A stretch of DNA of 64,000 nt from VXRD01 sp965232265 (GTDB taxonomy: Bacteria > Latescibacterota > UBA2968), in NCBI GenBank assembly GCA_965232265.1, contig CBDDPH010000002.1, forward strand, positions 2,914,001 through 2,978,000. The letters run 5' to 3'. The notes under the pieces were generated by a model, which saw only the letters and a program-made list of their open reading frames with translations, did no database searches and was not told the origin of the DNA. Positions 33,053 through 41,620 of the stretch are shown one piece after another (position 1 is the stretch's first letter; every line of letters begins with the position of its first letter). The translations under genes and the position numbers were made by a program.

Positions 33053-34348
33053 ATGTCAGATATCATCAGGATAAACGACGTAAGTGCATGGGAAGATAAA
33101 GAAGTTGTGATCGAGGGATGGCTGTACAACAAACGGTCGAGTGGCAAATTGCACTTTCTGCAAGTCAGAGATGGCTCTGCTACGATTCAGTGCGTGGTGT
33201 TTCAGGGCGATGTATCGCCAGACGTTTTTGAACGGGCATCGGATCTGGGGCAAGAGTCGGCCCTTCGCGTGACGGGGGTGGTTCGGGCCGATGCGCGATC
33301 GCCCATTGGCTTTGAAATTGGCGTCAGCGATATCGAAATTGTGCATCGCGCGGAGGATTATCCGATTACGCCCAAAGAACACGGCACGGCATTTTTGATG
33401 GATCATCGCCATTTGTGGCTGCGCTCATCGCGCCAACACGCCATTTTAAGCGTGCGTGCTGAAATTGTCAAAGCCTGTCGCGATTATTACGACAAGAATG
33501 GCTTCACACTCGTTGATGCACCCATTTTTACACCGTCGTCCTGCGAAGGCACCAGCACGCTTTTTGAAACCGATTATTTCGATGAGAAAGCATATCTGAC
33601 ACAGAGTGGTCAGCTGTATATGGAAGCAGCAGCTATGGCTTTTGGAAAGGTGTACTGTTTTGGTCCGACCTTTCGAGCCGAGAAATCCAAGACGCGGCGT
33701 CATTTGACCGAATTTTGGATGGTCGAGCCAGAAGTGGCTTATATGGACCTATCGGGTAATATGGATCTGGCTGAAGACTTTATCTGTTGTGTTGTTCAGC
33801 GCGTGATAGAAACCTGTCGGTCTGAACTTGTTACTTTGCAACGCGATCTTGCGCCCCTACAACGGGTGCAAAAACCATTTCCGCGGATATCTTATTCCGA
33901 TGCACATGAATTGCTAAAAGACGCGGGTTGCGATCACACCTGGGGGGATGATTTTGGTGCTGATGATGAAACCGTGTTGGCCAATGTACACGATCGCCCC
34001 GTGATTGTGCATCGATATCCGGCAGCTTGCAAGGCTTTTTATATGAAGGGGGATCCCGAAGATTCCCAACTGGCATTGTGTATGGATGTGTTGGCTCCCG
34101 AAGGATACGGAGAAATTGTCGGTGGGGGACAGCGCGAGGACGATCTGGAGGTCTTACGGCAAAAGCTCGCCGAACACGGTCTTGACGAGGCGCCGTTCCA
34201 GTGGTATCTGGACCTCAGGCACTATGGATCGGTGCCGCATTCCGGTTTTGGATTGGGTATTGAGCGTACAGTCGCGTGGATATGTGGATTGTCCCATGTC
34301 CGCGAGACGATTCCATTTCCTCGGCTTTTGCAAAGATTATATCCATAG
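33053..34348 (+). CDS. asnS: asparaginyl-tRNA synthetase
   Basis: 431 residues, class IIb. N-terminal OB fold (VIEGWLYNKRSSGKLHFLQVRDGS), motif 2 FRAEKSKTRRHLTEFWMVEPE region (the R-A-E-K-S-x-T-x-R-H-L form is that of AsnRS, not AspRS), and motif 3 GFGLGIERTVAWICGL. It charges tRNA-Asn with asparagine. AGGGAACGAG precedes the ATG. leuS follows after 13 bases. Confidence 0.96.
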   Translation: MSDIIRINDVSAWEDKEVVIEGWLYNKRSSGKLHFLQVRDGSATIQCVVFQGDVSPDVFERASDLGQESALRVTGVVRADARSPIGFEIGVSDIEIVHRAEDYPITPKEHGTAFLMDHRHLWLRSSRQHAILSVRAEIVKACRDYYDKNGFTLVDAPIFTPSSCEGTSTLFETDYFDEKAYLTQSGQLYMEAAAMAFGKVYCFGPTFRAEKSKTRRHLTEFWMVEPEVAYMDLSGNMDLAEDFICCVVQRVIETCRSELVTLQRDLAPLQRVQKPFPRISYSDAHELLKDAGCDHTWGDDFGADDETVLANVHDRPVIVHRYPAACKAFYMKGDPEDSQLALCMDVLAPEGYGEIVGGGQREDDLEVLRQKLAEHGLDEAPFQWYLDLRHYGSVPHSGFGLGIERTVAWICGLSHVRETIPFPRLLQRLYP

Positions 34349-34361
34349 GAGTTGTATTTCA

Positions 34362-37232
34362 ATGGCTTACGAGTTTGCTGAAATTGAAAAAAAATGGCGT
34401 GAGAGGTGGCTAAAAGAAAAGACCTTTAAGACGGAAGGACCTAGCGATCCCAATTTCGATCCCGAAAGGGAAAAGTGTTATATCCTGGACATGTTTCCCT
34501 ATCCAAGTGGGGTAGGGCTGCACATTGGTCATCCCAAAGGTTATATAGCTACCGACATCTACAGCCGTTTCAAACGCATGCAGGGTTTTAATGTTTTACA
34601 TCCCATGGGCTTTGACAGTTTTGGGCTACCCGCAGAAAATTATGCGGTCGAAAACAATGTACATCCGGCGGTGTTTACCGAAAAAAATATCGACAATATG
34701 CGCGAGCAGTTCAAATTTCTCGGTCTGGGATATGACTGGGATCGGGAAATTGTGACCTCCCGCGAAGATTATTATCGCTGGACGCAGTGGATATTTTTGC
34801 AACTTTTCAACGCGTGGTTTGATCCTGACGAAATCTGGATTGATGAGCTAGATAACAAAAAACAGGGTAGGGCAAAGCCCATAGCAACGCTAATTGAAGC
34901 ATTTGAATCCGGTAGGAGAACACTCACAGGGAGAGACATTGAAACGGCTATTGCAAATTTCGGTGATTCCTGGGACGACTTGAGTCAGGCTGCACAACAA
35001 CGGGTGCTCAATACCTATCGGTTAGTATATAAAGATGAGGTCCCCGTTATCTGGTGTCCCGCACTTGGCACTGTGCTGTCGAATGAGGAAGTTACAAATG
35101 AGGGCAAGAGTGAGAGTGGAGATCATCCGGTGTATCAACGTCCTCTCGAGCAGTGGATTATGAGGATTACAGCTTATGCGGATCGTCTTCTATCAGACCT
35201 GAAAAATGAATTGCCAGATGGTAAGGGAGGAAAATTCACTCTGGATTGGCCTGAAGCTATCAAACGACAGCAGGAGAATTGGATCGGAAAAAGCACAGGG
35301 GCCGAGGTCATCTTTGAAGTTCTGATACCCGATACGGATGAGGTTGCCCATTCCCTGCGGGTTTTTACAACCCGCCCAGATACGCTTTTTGGAGCCACGT
35401 TTATGGTCGTGTCGCCAGAACATCCACTCGTCGATTTTAACAGTGGCTTTGTTCCAAAGACATGGCCTGTACGAACGCCTGATGCCTGGAAGGGTGCTGA
35501 CCCGTTGGCAGATATTCGCGGCGCGATCTCTGCTTACAAAGAAGAGGCCGCCCGAAAGGCACTCCTGCGAGAAGAAGATGAAGATAAAGAAAAAACCGGT
35601 ATATTCGCCGGATTTTACGCTCGAAATCCCGTGAATGGCCATAAAATCCCGGTTTTTATTGCAGACTATGTAAGCATGGATTACGCATTTGGCGCAATTA
35701 TGGCTGTGCCAGCACACGACGATAGAGATTATGCTTTTGCACAACGTTATGGGCTGGATATCGTCGAAGTGGTTGCTCCCCCTGAAGGGAGTGACGAATT
35801 GTGTTTTACAGGTGATGGTACATCGATTAATTCGCCGGCAGATTGCAACTCGCCTTTTTCGATCACTGGTTTGCCAACACGAGAGGCAAAAGCAAAAATT
35901 ATTGCTGCGCTCGAGCAAAATAATGTTGGAACTGGTGCTGTGAACTACAGGTTGCGGGATTGGGTTTTTTCGCGCCAAAGATATTGGGGCGAACCCTTTC
36001 CGCTGGTATCTATGCCGGAAGGGTATTCTGTTCCTGTCGAGGCTCCCGTCACACTGCCAGAAATGGCAGATTTTCGACCTGCGACCTCTAATGATCCCAA
36101 CGCACCAATTCAACTCCCATTGAGCAGAGCGGATGATTCCTGGCGTATGGCATCGGTAAATGGCGATGAGTACGAGCGCGAATTGAATGTGATGCCACAA
36201 TGGGCGGGATCCTGCTGGTATTATTTGCGTTTTATTGACCCCTCGAATGCAAACGCCTTTTGCAACGCTGAGGGAGAGCAATTTTTTATGCCAGTTGATC
36301 TCTATGTGGGTGGGGCTGAGCATGCGGTTTTACATCTGCTTTATGCGCGTTTCTGGCATAAGGTACTGTACGATCTCGGACTTGTGTCAACACCAGAGCC
36401 TTTTAAAAAGCTTTTTAATCAGGGTATGATTACTGCAGATGCGTTTATGGATGCACGCGGGGTTTATGTCGATATCCGCGATGTCGAAATTCGAGATGGC
36501 GAGCCTTTTCACGCAAAAACTGGTACAAAGCTCACGCGGTCTCCTGGCAAGATGGGAAAACGCTATAAAAACGGTTTGCCGCCAGAGGAAGTAGGTGCTG
36601 AGTTTGGGGTAGATGCTTTAAGGCTTTACGAAATGTATATGGGGCCACTGGAAGCGAGTACCCCGTGGAGTATGGATGGGATCAAAGGCATGCAGCGTTT
36701 TCTCCAGCGTTTCTGGCGCAATCTGGTTGCTACAGATGGCACAGTCAACTTTGGAGGTGCGTTGACTGGTGATCTCGAAAAATTATTGCACAAGACGATT
36801 ATTAGAGTGACTGAGGATATTGATGATCTCAGATTTAATACAGCAATTGCAGCGATGATTGAATTGAACAATGAGATTATTCAACTCGAAGAGGTTCCCG
36901 AGCAGTTTGCACGTACTTTTTTGCTTTTGCTATCACCATTTGCTCCACATATCTGTGAAGAAATTTGGGAACGAGGCAATTTGGGACAGGAGAGTATTTC
37001 ATGTGAACTCTGGCCAGAGGGCGATGAGAGCCTGACCCTTGCTGAAAAAGTCGAGATGGTTGTTCAGGTCAATGGCAAGGTCCGTGCGCGAATGGAAGTT
37101 GAGGTTGATGCTGGGCAGGAGGAGATTGAAAGTCTGGCTCTGGAACAGCCGAATGTACAAGCGCATGTCCAGGATCAAAAGCCGAAAAAAATAATCGTCA
37201 TTCCCAATCGGCTGGTCAATATTGTGGTGTAA
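34362..37232 (+). CDS. leuS: leucyl-tRNA synthetase, long (actinobacterial-like) form
   Basis: 956 residues, about 95 longer than E. coli LeuRS. HIGH is at 54-57 (GVGLHIGHPKGY). A large CP1 editing domain has FTTRPDTLFGATF and MAVPAHDDRDYAFA. The zinc-like insertion is longer than usual (about 165-230). The signature loop reads K730-M-G-K-R734 instead of KMSKS. The C-terminal anticodon domain has LRLYEMYMGPLEASTPW. The overall form recalls the long LeuRS of Actinobacteria and Planctomycetes. AGGAG lies ten bases before the ATG; a much longer upstream frame overlapping asnS is not coding. Confidence 0.95.
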   Translation: MAYEFAEIEKKWRERWLKEKTFKTEGPSDPNFDPEREKCYILDMFPYPSGVGLHIGHPKGYIATDIYSRFKRMQGFNVLHPMGFDSFGLPAENYAVENNVHPAVFTEKNIDNMREQFKFLGLGYDWDREIVTSREDYYRWTQWIFLQLFNAWFDPDEIWIDELDNKKQGRAKPIATLIEAFESGRRTLTGRDIETAIANFGDSWDDLSQAAQQRVLNTYRLVYKDEVPVIWCPALGTVLSNEEVTNEGKSESGDHPVYQRPLEQWIMRITAYADRLLSDLKNELPDGKGGKFTLDWPEAIKRQQENWIGKSTGAEVIFEVLIPDTDEVAHSLRVFTTRPDTLFGATFMVVSPEHPLVDFNSGFVPKTWPVRTPDAWKGADPLADIRGAISAYKEEAARKALLREEDEDKEKTGIFAGFYARNPVNGHKIPVFIADYVSMDYAFGAIMAVPAHDDRDYAFAQRYGLDIVEVVAPPEGSDELCFTGDGTSINSPADCNSPFSITGLPTREAKAKIIAALEQNNVGTGAVNYRLRDWVFSRQRYWGEPFPLVSMPEGYSVPVEAPVTLPEMADFRPATSNDPNAPIQLPLSRADDSWRMASVNGDEYERELNVMPQWAGSCWYYLRFIDPSNANAFCNAEGEQFFMPVDLYVGGAEHAVLHLLYARFWHKVLYDLGLVSTPEPFKKLFNQGMITADAFMDARGVYVDIRDVEIRDGEPFHAKTGTKLTRSPGKMGKRYKNGLPPEEVGAEFGVDALRLYEMYMGPLEASTPWSMDGIKGMQRFLQRFWRNLVATDGTVNFGGALTGDLEKLLHKTIIRVTEDIDDLRFNTAIAAMIELNNEIIQLEEVPEQFARTFLLLLSPFAPHICEEIWERGNLGQESISCELWPEGDESLTLAEKVEMVVQVNGKVRARMEVEVDAGQEEIESLALEQPNVQAHVQDQKPKKIIVIPNRLVNIVV

Positions 37233-37254
37233 CTGACGTTACATAACGAATGTG

Positions 37255-37290
37255 CAAAAAAGAGACAGGTAAAAATCTGTCTCTTTTTTG
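37255..37290. terminator. bidirectional terminator between leuS and gcvT
   Basis: AGAGACAG (37261-37268) pairs with CTGTCTCT (37277-37284), flanked by A6 on the left and T6 on the right. It serves the two convergent genes. Confidence 0.9.
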
Positions 37291-37302
37291 TTTTTTAACA
37301 CG

Positions 37303-38394
37303 TTACCGCTTAAAAAATGGTCTGGGAACAATTCGCGCTTTGAGGGCGCGATTTCGGATTCCAACAGTGAGTTCTGTTCCAATTTCCGAATAATTGGGCG
37401 GGACATAACCCATTGCGATATTTTTTTTTAGATAGGGCGCGGCCGTGCCGCTGGTGACTTTGCCAATAGCATTTCCCGAACAGTCCAGGATTTCATAACC
37501 GTGGCGGGGGATACCGCGGTCAATCATTTCGATCATGACAAGTGTTTTCCGCAGGCCATCTATGCGCTGTTGCTCAAGGGCTTCTGCACCCGCGAATCCA
37601 CCTGCCTTTGAGACGAACCTATCCAACCCGGCTTCTAATGGTGTTGTTGCCTCGTCGAGTTCCTGCCCGTAGAGGGGAAGAGATGCCTCGATGCGGAGCG
37701 TATCCCGCGAGCCCAATCCTGCAGGTGATACATCGGGTGATGCGATGAGGGCATTCCAGACTGCCGTTCCATCTTCTGTTCGTGTAAATATCTCAAATCC
37801 ATTCATTCCTTCGCCAGTATATCCCGTGCGGGCAATGTGAACGGGTATTCCCGCGAGTTCTAATTTTCGAATGCGAAAAAAACCTATTTCGGAGAGATTA
37901 CGATTTGCGATAGGGGAGAGTACAGCCTCTGTTTTTGGTCCTTGAAGCGCGAGAAGGGCAAATTCTTCACTGCGATTGGTTACTCGAACATTATCAAAGG
38001 ATTTTGCGACTGCCTGGACATGATTCCAGTCTTTATCGACATTTGCGGCATTTACGACGATCAGATAGGTTGTTTTGCCAAGGCGGTAAACGATGATATC
38101 GTCAATTGCGCCGCCATTTTTGTTGAGAAATAGTGAATACTGTCCGCGCCCAATGCCGATGCGGTCTATGTCATTGGCCGTTAGAAATTGGACCAGTTTT
38201 CTTGCTCCTTGGCCCTTAAATTCAAATTCTCCCATGTGTGAGACATCAAAAAGTCCGGCTTGTGACCGCACCGCACGATGTTCCGCAACTATCCCCTTGT
38301 ATTGAACCGGCATTTCCCAGCCGCCAAATGGCACCATTCGAGCGTTGGCTTTGCAGTGTATTTCGTTTAGCGGGGTCTTTTTTAAGTTTTCCAA
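37303..38394 (-). CDS. gcvT: aminomethyltransferase, glycine cleavage T protein
   Basis: 363 residues. FGGWEMPVQYKGIVAEHRAVRSQAGLFDVSHMGE at the N-terminus is diagnostic, followed by DDIIVYRLG, ARTGYTGEGMNGFEIF and the C-terminal barrel (GKVTSGTAAPYLKKNIAMGYV). It transfers the methylene group from the aminomethyl H protein to tetrahydrofolate. The start is TTG (38392-38394) with CAGGAG eight bases upstream. gcvH and gcvP are not in this window, and no glycine riboswitch was seen in the leader. Confidence 0.94.
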   Translation of the reverse strand: MENLKKTPLNEIHCKANARMVPFGGWEMPVQYKGIVAEHRAVRSQAGLFDVSHMGEFEFKGQGARKLVQFLTANDIDRIGIGRGQYSLFLNKNGGAIDDIIVYRLGKTTYLIVVNAANVDKDWNHVQAVAKSFDNVRVTNRSEEFALLALQGPKTEAVLSPIANRNLSEIGFFRIRKLELAGIPVHIARTGYTGEGMNGFEIFTRTEDGTAVWNALIASPDVSPAGLGSRDTLRIEASLPLYGQELDEATTPLEAGLDRFVSKAGGFAGAEALEQQRIDGLRKTLVMIEMIDRGIPRHGYEILDCSGNAIGKVTSGTAAPYLKKNIAMGYVPPNYSEIGTELTVGIRNRALKARIVPRPFFKR

Positions 38395-38516
38395 TTTTTT
38401 TCTCCTGTTTTATGGTCAGTTTCAATCCCATTTTTTGTTTCCGTGTTTAAATGCGTCCTTTTTGGAAAAATAACAAAAATTCGTTATCTGTACGCTATTT
38501 TTTCTTATTTTACACC

Positions 38517-38545
38517 TTGACATTATGGAAAATAGTTGCTAATTT
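38517..38545 (+). promoter_or_regulatory. candidate promoter of the HTH/coiled-coil gene
   Basis: A perfect TTGACA (38517-38522) is followed after 17 bases by TAATTT, in a very AT-rich 199-base divergent gap. The -10 box is a poor match. Confidence 0.4.
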
Positions 38546-38593
38546 AATAGAAAATTATTATAAATATATTGGAATTTTAGAAAGGGGAAAGTA

Positions 38594-39217
38594 ATGGAAA
38601 GTTACGGAATCCATGAGGCTGCAAAAATTCTCAAAGTAACTGATAAAACAATAAGAAACTATATCAATAGAGGTTTTTTTAATCCTGAAAAATGGAATGG
38701 GACATGGCAAATACCCAAAAATGAAATTGAGGAATTATTTAGGAAAAAATTTGGAAAGAAAATGATCGAAAACCAGATTGATATGAGCCATAACCCCAAT
38801 CAAATTCTCGTCGAAAAATCTGAATTTGAAGTTCAACAACAGCAGTTGGGAAAATTGGCAGCGATCGAAACCGTTGAAAGGGAGTTGAGAGCGGAAATTC
38901 GCAATTTGAACGAAAGAAATGCACAATTAGAGGCATCATCAGCCTCTGGATGGACGGAAGCACGGGCGTTGAAAGAAGAACTGGAAAAAACACGAAAAGA
39001 GCTGAATAGGGCAAAAGAAAGGGAAAAAAAAGCAGAACAAGACGCAAATTGGCTGCGCAGACAACAAAAAGAATTGGAAATAACCGCTCAGAAAAGTGCT
39101 GAAACGATTCAAAAACTCCGCGAAGAGAATCAACGGCTGTCAGATCTGTTATACAGACGCGCTCTTGGACTTGGGCGCGCAGACGATGAGTCGCTTCAAG
39201 CACCACAGCGTCAATAA
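38594..39217 (+). CDS. HTH (MerR/excisionase-like) DNA-binding protein with long coiled coil
   Basis: A 207-residue protein. The N-terminal 55 residues are a helix-turn-helix of the excisionase/MerR type (YGIHEAAKILKVTDKTIRNYIN, with the W-N-G-T-W-Q-I-P wing). From about 75 to 190 a nearly continuous coiled coil follows, rich in E, K, R and Q. The pairing recalls plasmid KfrA and other DNA-binding/coiled-coil proteins, without clear homology. GGGGAAAG precedes the ATG. The gene and its surroundings are more AT-rich than the neighbours, which suggests acquisition. Confidence 0.72.
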   Translation: MESYGIHEAAKILKVTDKTIRNYINRGFFNPEKWNGTWQIPKNEIEELFRKKFGKKMIENQIDMSHNPNQILVEKSEFEVQQQQLGKLAAIETVERELRAEIRNLNERNAQLEASSASGWTEARALKEELEKTRKELNRAKEREKKAEQDANWLRRQQKELEITAQKSAETIQKLREENQRLSDLLYRRALGLGRADDESLQAPQRQ

Positions 39218-39392
39218 ACACAGGTCGCAGACCGGATGAGTTATTTGTGTCGGCACTTCGTGGAATTTATGTCCAAGATGTGGAGCGAGATATGGGATGT
39301 TGAAGCACAGTAGTTCAAGATAGAATTTGGACAATAATAGTTTTGAGTTTACATAATGTATATTATGCCCTAAAATTTTCTGTGCAAGCAAT

Positions 39393-39434
39393 ATAAAAAA
39401 AAACCCTTACACGTAACACCTAATAGCGTAAGGG
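39393..39434 (-). terminator. intrinsic terminator of the XhlA-like gene
   Basis: CCCTTAC (39404-39410) pairs with GTAAGGG (39428-39434). Read on the minus strand, the stem is followed by T9. It lies 26 bases after the stop of the small membrane protein. Confidence 0.8.
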
Positions 39435-39459
39435 GGTATAAGATATCTTTCTGTTTAGG

Positions 39460-39696
39460 TTAAGGTTGTCTAGATAGGGTTAATATGACAGTGATTAGCG
39501 TTCCGATATTGGCAAGTAAGACCATTACAACCATGCCAGCAAGCCAACGTTGACCTTTTTCAAGACTATCAAGACGCCTTTCTATGCCCTCCATGCGGTT
39601 TTCGATACTGAACAAACGTTTGTCCATTTGTTCAAGGATACCTTCCACCTTTGCTAGGCGTTCAGAATCCGATTGAGGGTTAATAATATTCGCCAT
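39460..39696 (-). CDS. small coiled-coil / membrane protein, XhlA-like
   Basis: A 78-residue protein. Residues 10-48 form a coiled coil (ERLAKVEGILEQMDKRLFSI, RMEGIERRLDSLEKGQRWL) and 52-73 a membrane helix (LAGMVVMVLLANIGTLITVIL). The layout matches XhlA-type proteins of phage lysis cassettes and many chromosomal proteins of no known role. There are no phage genes near. It has its own terminator. An adaptor or scaffold role is only a guess. Confidence 0.65.
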   Translation of the reverse strand: MANIINPQSDSERLAKVEGILEQMDKRLFSIENRMEGIERRLDSLEKGQRWLAGMVVMVLLANIGTLITVILTLSRQP

Positions 39697-39875
39697 GAAG
39701 TGTCCTTACAAGGGCTTAGAGAATAGCGTCGTTTGACGGCTGACTGCGTACAATACAATCCCCCGCTCTTCCATGTGCCTGAGACTAATCCCACTTAGCC
39801 TCCTGAGACTTACACAGAAATCTATCTGATTCGCATTATTGGCGCAATGGTTTATTTGCACAATCCCACAGGCAT

Positions 39876-40538
39876 CTAATCTATCACAACTCCCATCATA
39901 CCCAATTGCCCGCGTGCAAATCTTGTGACGGATGACTCAGCGTATTCGTTGACGATCTTTTGATATGCATCACGCGCTTGCTGAGGCATTTTTCCGAGTT
40001 CGTAACATCTGCCGGCTTCTTTCAGGGATATCGGCGCAAATGGCGATTCGGGGTGTGCTTCGGCAAAGGCTGTGAACTGTTGACCTGCTTCTGCGAATTT
40101 TTCTTCACTTTCAAGACATGACGCCAAACCTGACCAGGCACCATATCCCAATGGTCCATCTGCTGGATATTCATTCAGATATTGCTGAAAATATGTGTGG
40201 GCCTCTGCGATTCGGCCTTCTTCATAGTGCAAATTGGCAAGTGCCATCAGTGCTTCGCCTGCTTCGGCTTGACCCGCATAATTTTCCATTACTTCCTGCG
40301 ATGCGGCAAGTGCATCTTCTACGCGCCCTTCATAAAGTGCGATATAAACGTCTCCAAGAGCGATGCGAGCCGCATCAGCGCGTTGTGTTTGTGCGCGATA
40401 AAAAAACAAGACGATTAACGCAGCGACAATGGCGATGCCAAACCCAGTGAGGATTCTGATATAATTTGCTTCAATCTGGCCCCACACCTTGAGAAACCAG
40501 ACCAGTATGTCTTCTTGTTGCGGCTGTGGTGACTGCAT
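39876..40538 (-). CDS. membrane-anchored TPR protein (YfgM-like)
   Basis: A 220-residue protein with one N-terminal membrane segment (about 28-48, ILTGFGIAIVAALIVLFFY) and TPR repeats filling the periplasmic rest (EALMALANLHYEEGRIAEAHTYFQQY, AWSGLASCLESEEKFAEAGQQF, AGRCYELGKMPQQARDAYQKI). This is the architecture of YfgM/TPR_21 proteins, which act as periplasmic chaperone partners at the Sec translocon. GGAGGAG precedes the ATG. Confidence 0.78.
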   Translation of the reverse strand: MQSPQPQQEDILVWFLKVWGQIEANYIRILTGFGIAIVAALIVLFFYRAQTQRADAARIALGDVYIALYEGRVEDALAASQEVMENYAGQAEAGEALMALANLHYEEGRIAEAHTYFQQYLNEYPADGPLGYGAWSGLASCLESEEKFAEAGQQFTAFAEAHPESPFAPISLKEAGRCYELGKMPQQARDAYQKIVNEYAESSVTRFARGQLGMMGVVID

Positions 40539-40891
40539 ATAGGTTCTCCTCCCCTACCCTATTATGAGATGTTAAAGTGCTAAGATAACAAAGGTATATA
40601 AATCACGCATTTTGGGCAACAGAAAGAAAAAAATGTTATTCAGTTCCTTGTTGTTGCATCCGTTGCACTGGAACGCCTTTTTCTGATAGCACGGACAAAA
40701 CCGATTCGGGGTTTCTCAATACAAGTACCAATTGTTTCACCTTCTTTTTTTTTTTGAGTTTATAACGGGTAAGGATGTTGCTTTTAACTTCATCTGCGTA
40801 AAACGCTCAAATGAACTGGTTTGAGAGGCGACCAGTTGTACACCGCTCACTCGCGTTTTTTCTGCGTCATCTGCGGACGCTTTTGACTCTA
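40539..40891. other. 353-base gap with no supported gene; T11 tract and CGCAGA-type repeat
   Basis: The gap separates the pump operon (ending 40892) from the TPR gene. It holds a T11 run (40745-40755) and, at 40847-40880, an inverted copy of the 20-bp repeat of 19131-19150 followed by TCATCTGCGGACGC. A short minus-strand frame ending near 40634 could encode about 34-50 residues, but it lacks a start with a ribosome site. I do not call it a gene. Confidence 0.5.
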
Positions 40892-41620
40892 TCAAAGCAA
40901 CTTTTCGCGTTCTATCATTCGCCTCAGGGCGAGAAAAATGAACACGATGCCCAGAACAGCAATACCCGCGCGGTTTAAGACCACGCGATTTACCCACAGG
41001 CTGGTATCTAAATCTGAAGGCGGATCAAATGGCTTGAGAAAAAGGTAATACGATGTATCTTCAAACATCTCGGTAGAAAGCAAAATCGCAATCAAAAGCC
41101 CAACGGCGAGCATGCCCGCCGCATTGCCACTGCGACACAAAACAGAAAACAAAAATGTGGCTCCCACTATAAAAAAGGCGGGAATGCAGGCATTCAATCC
41201 ACCCAGAATATACGGAAACTCTGCAAAAAAATAGTAGGAAATCGTACTCATCACCATCAGCGTGACAAATAGCGCAGCACAGATCGACACAATTCTCACG
41301 GCCCACGTCGAGTAGTGGCTGATCGCCGTGCTAAACAGAATCTCGAGCGTATCCTTATCCCTCTCTCCCGATACCAGGTCCATCGTCAGGTAAATCGCAA
41401 GCACCGTGCCCGGCACTTCGACCAATACATGGAGGGCTTGCTCAACTGAAAAACCTTCGCCGGGACGCCAGATTGCAATCGCGTATAAAATTGCGTAATA
41501 CGCCACAATGCCACAGAACATAAAAATCATTTTGCGGTGAAACACGATTCTCATGCTCAGGCTGTGCAATTTGCCTACGAAAAAGAACAACTCACGCCAT
41601 GTTAGACTGTTTGTATTCAT
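40892..41620 (-). CDS. ABC-2 type permease, last gene of the hybrid RND-ABC operon
   Basis: A 242-residue integral membrane protein with about six helices (e.g. MIFMFCGIVAYYAILYAIAIW, AALFVTLMVMSTISYYFF, AFFIVGATFLFSVLC, GMLAVGLLIAILL, AGIAVLGIVFIFLAL). It contains the ABC-2/NatB-type stretch MDLVSGERDKDTLEILFSTA after the second helix. It begins inside the end of the RND-ABC fusion (29-base overlap), so it is probably the membrane partner of that ATPase domain. Start uncertain: ATG 41620, ATG 41626 or a later TTG. Confidence 0.85.
   Translation of the reverse strand: MNTNSLTWRELFFFVGKLHSLSMRIVFHRKMIFMFCGIVAYYAILYAIAIWRPGEGFSVEQALHVLVEVPGTVLAIYLTMDLVSGERDKDTLEILFSTAISHYSTWAVRIVSICAALFVTLMVMSTISYYFFAEFPYILGGLNACIPAFFIVGATFLFSVLCRSGNAAGMLAVGLLIAILLSTEMFEDTSYYLFLKPFDPPSDLDTSLWVNRVVLNRAGIAVLGIVFIFLALRRMIEREKLL

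Noticed and set aside
35193..36323. 376-codon open frame opposite leuS
   Set aside because: Antisense shadow of a certain aminoacyl-tRNA synthetase gene; Cys/Arg-rich composition without motifs.
38395..38593. Glycine riboswitch upstream of gcvT
   Set aside because: The AT-rich leader shows none of the paired, G-rich helices of the glycine aptamer.
39149..39391. 80-codon minus-strand frame overlapping the end of the HTH/coiled-coil gene
   Set aside because: Mostly antisense to that gene and the adjacent gap; odd Leu/Cys/His-rich composition; no ribosome site.
40634..40800. Short minus-strand frame (…LVLVLRNPESVLSVLSEKG…) with a run of lysines from an A11 tract
   Set aside because: No start codon with a ribosome site, under 55 residues, and it crosses a homopolymer; could be a gene remnant but cannot be supported.
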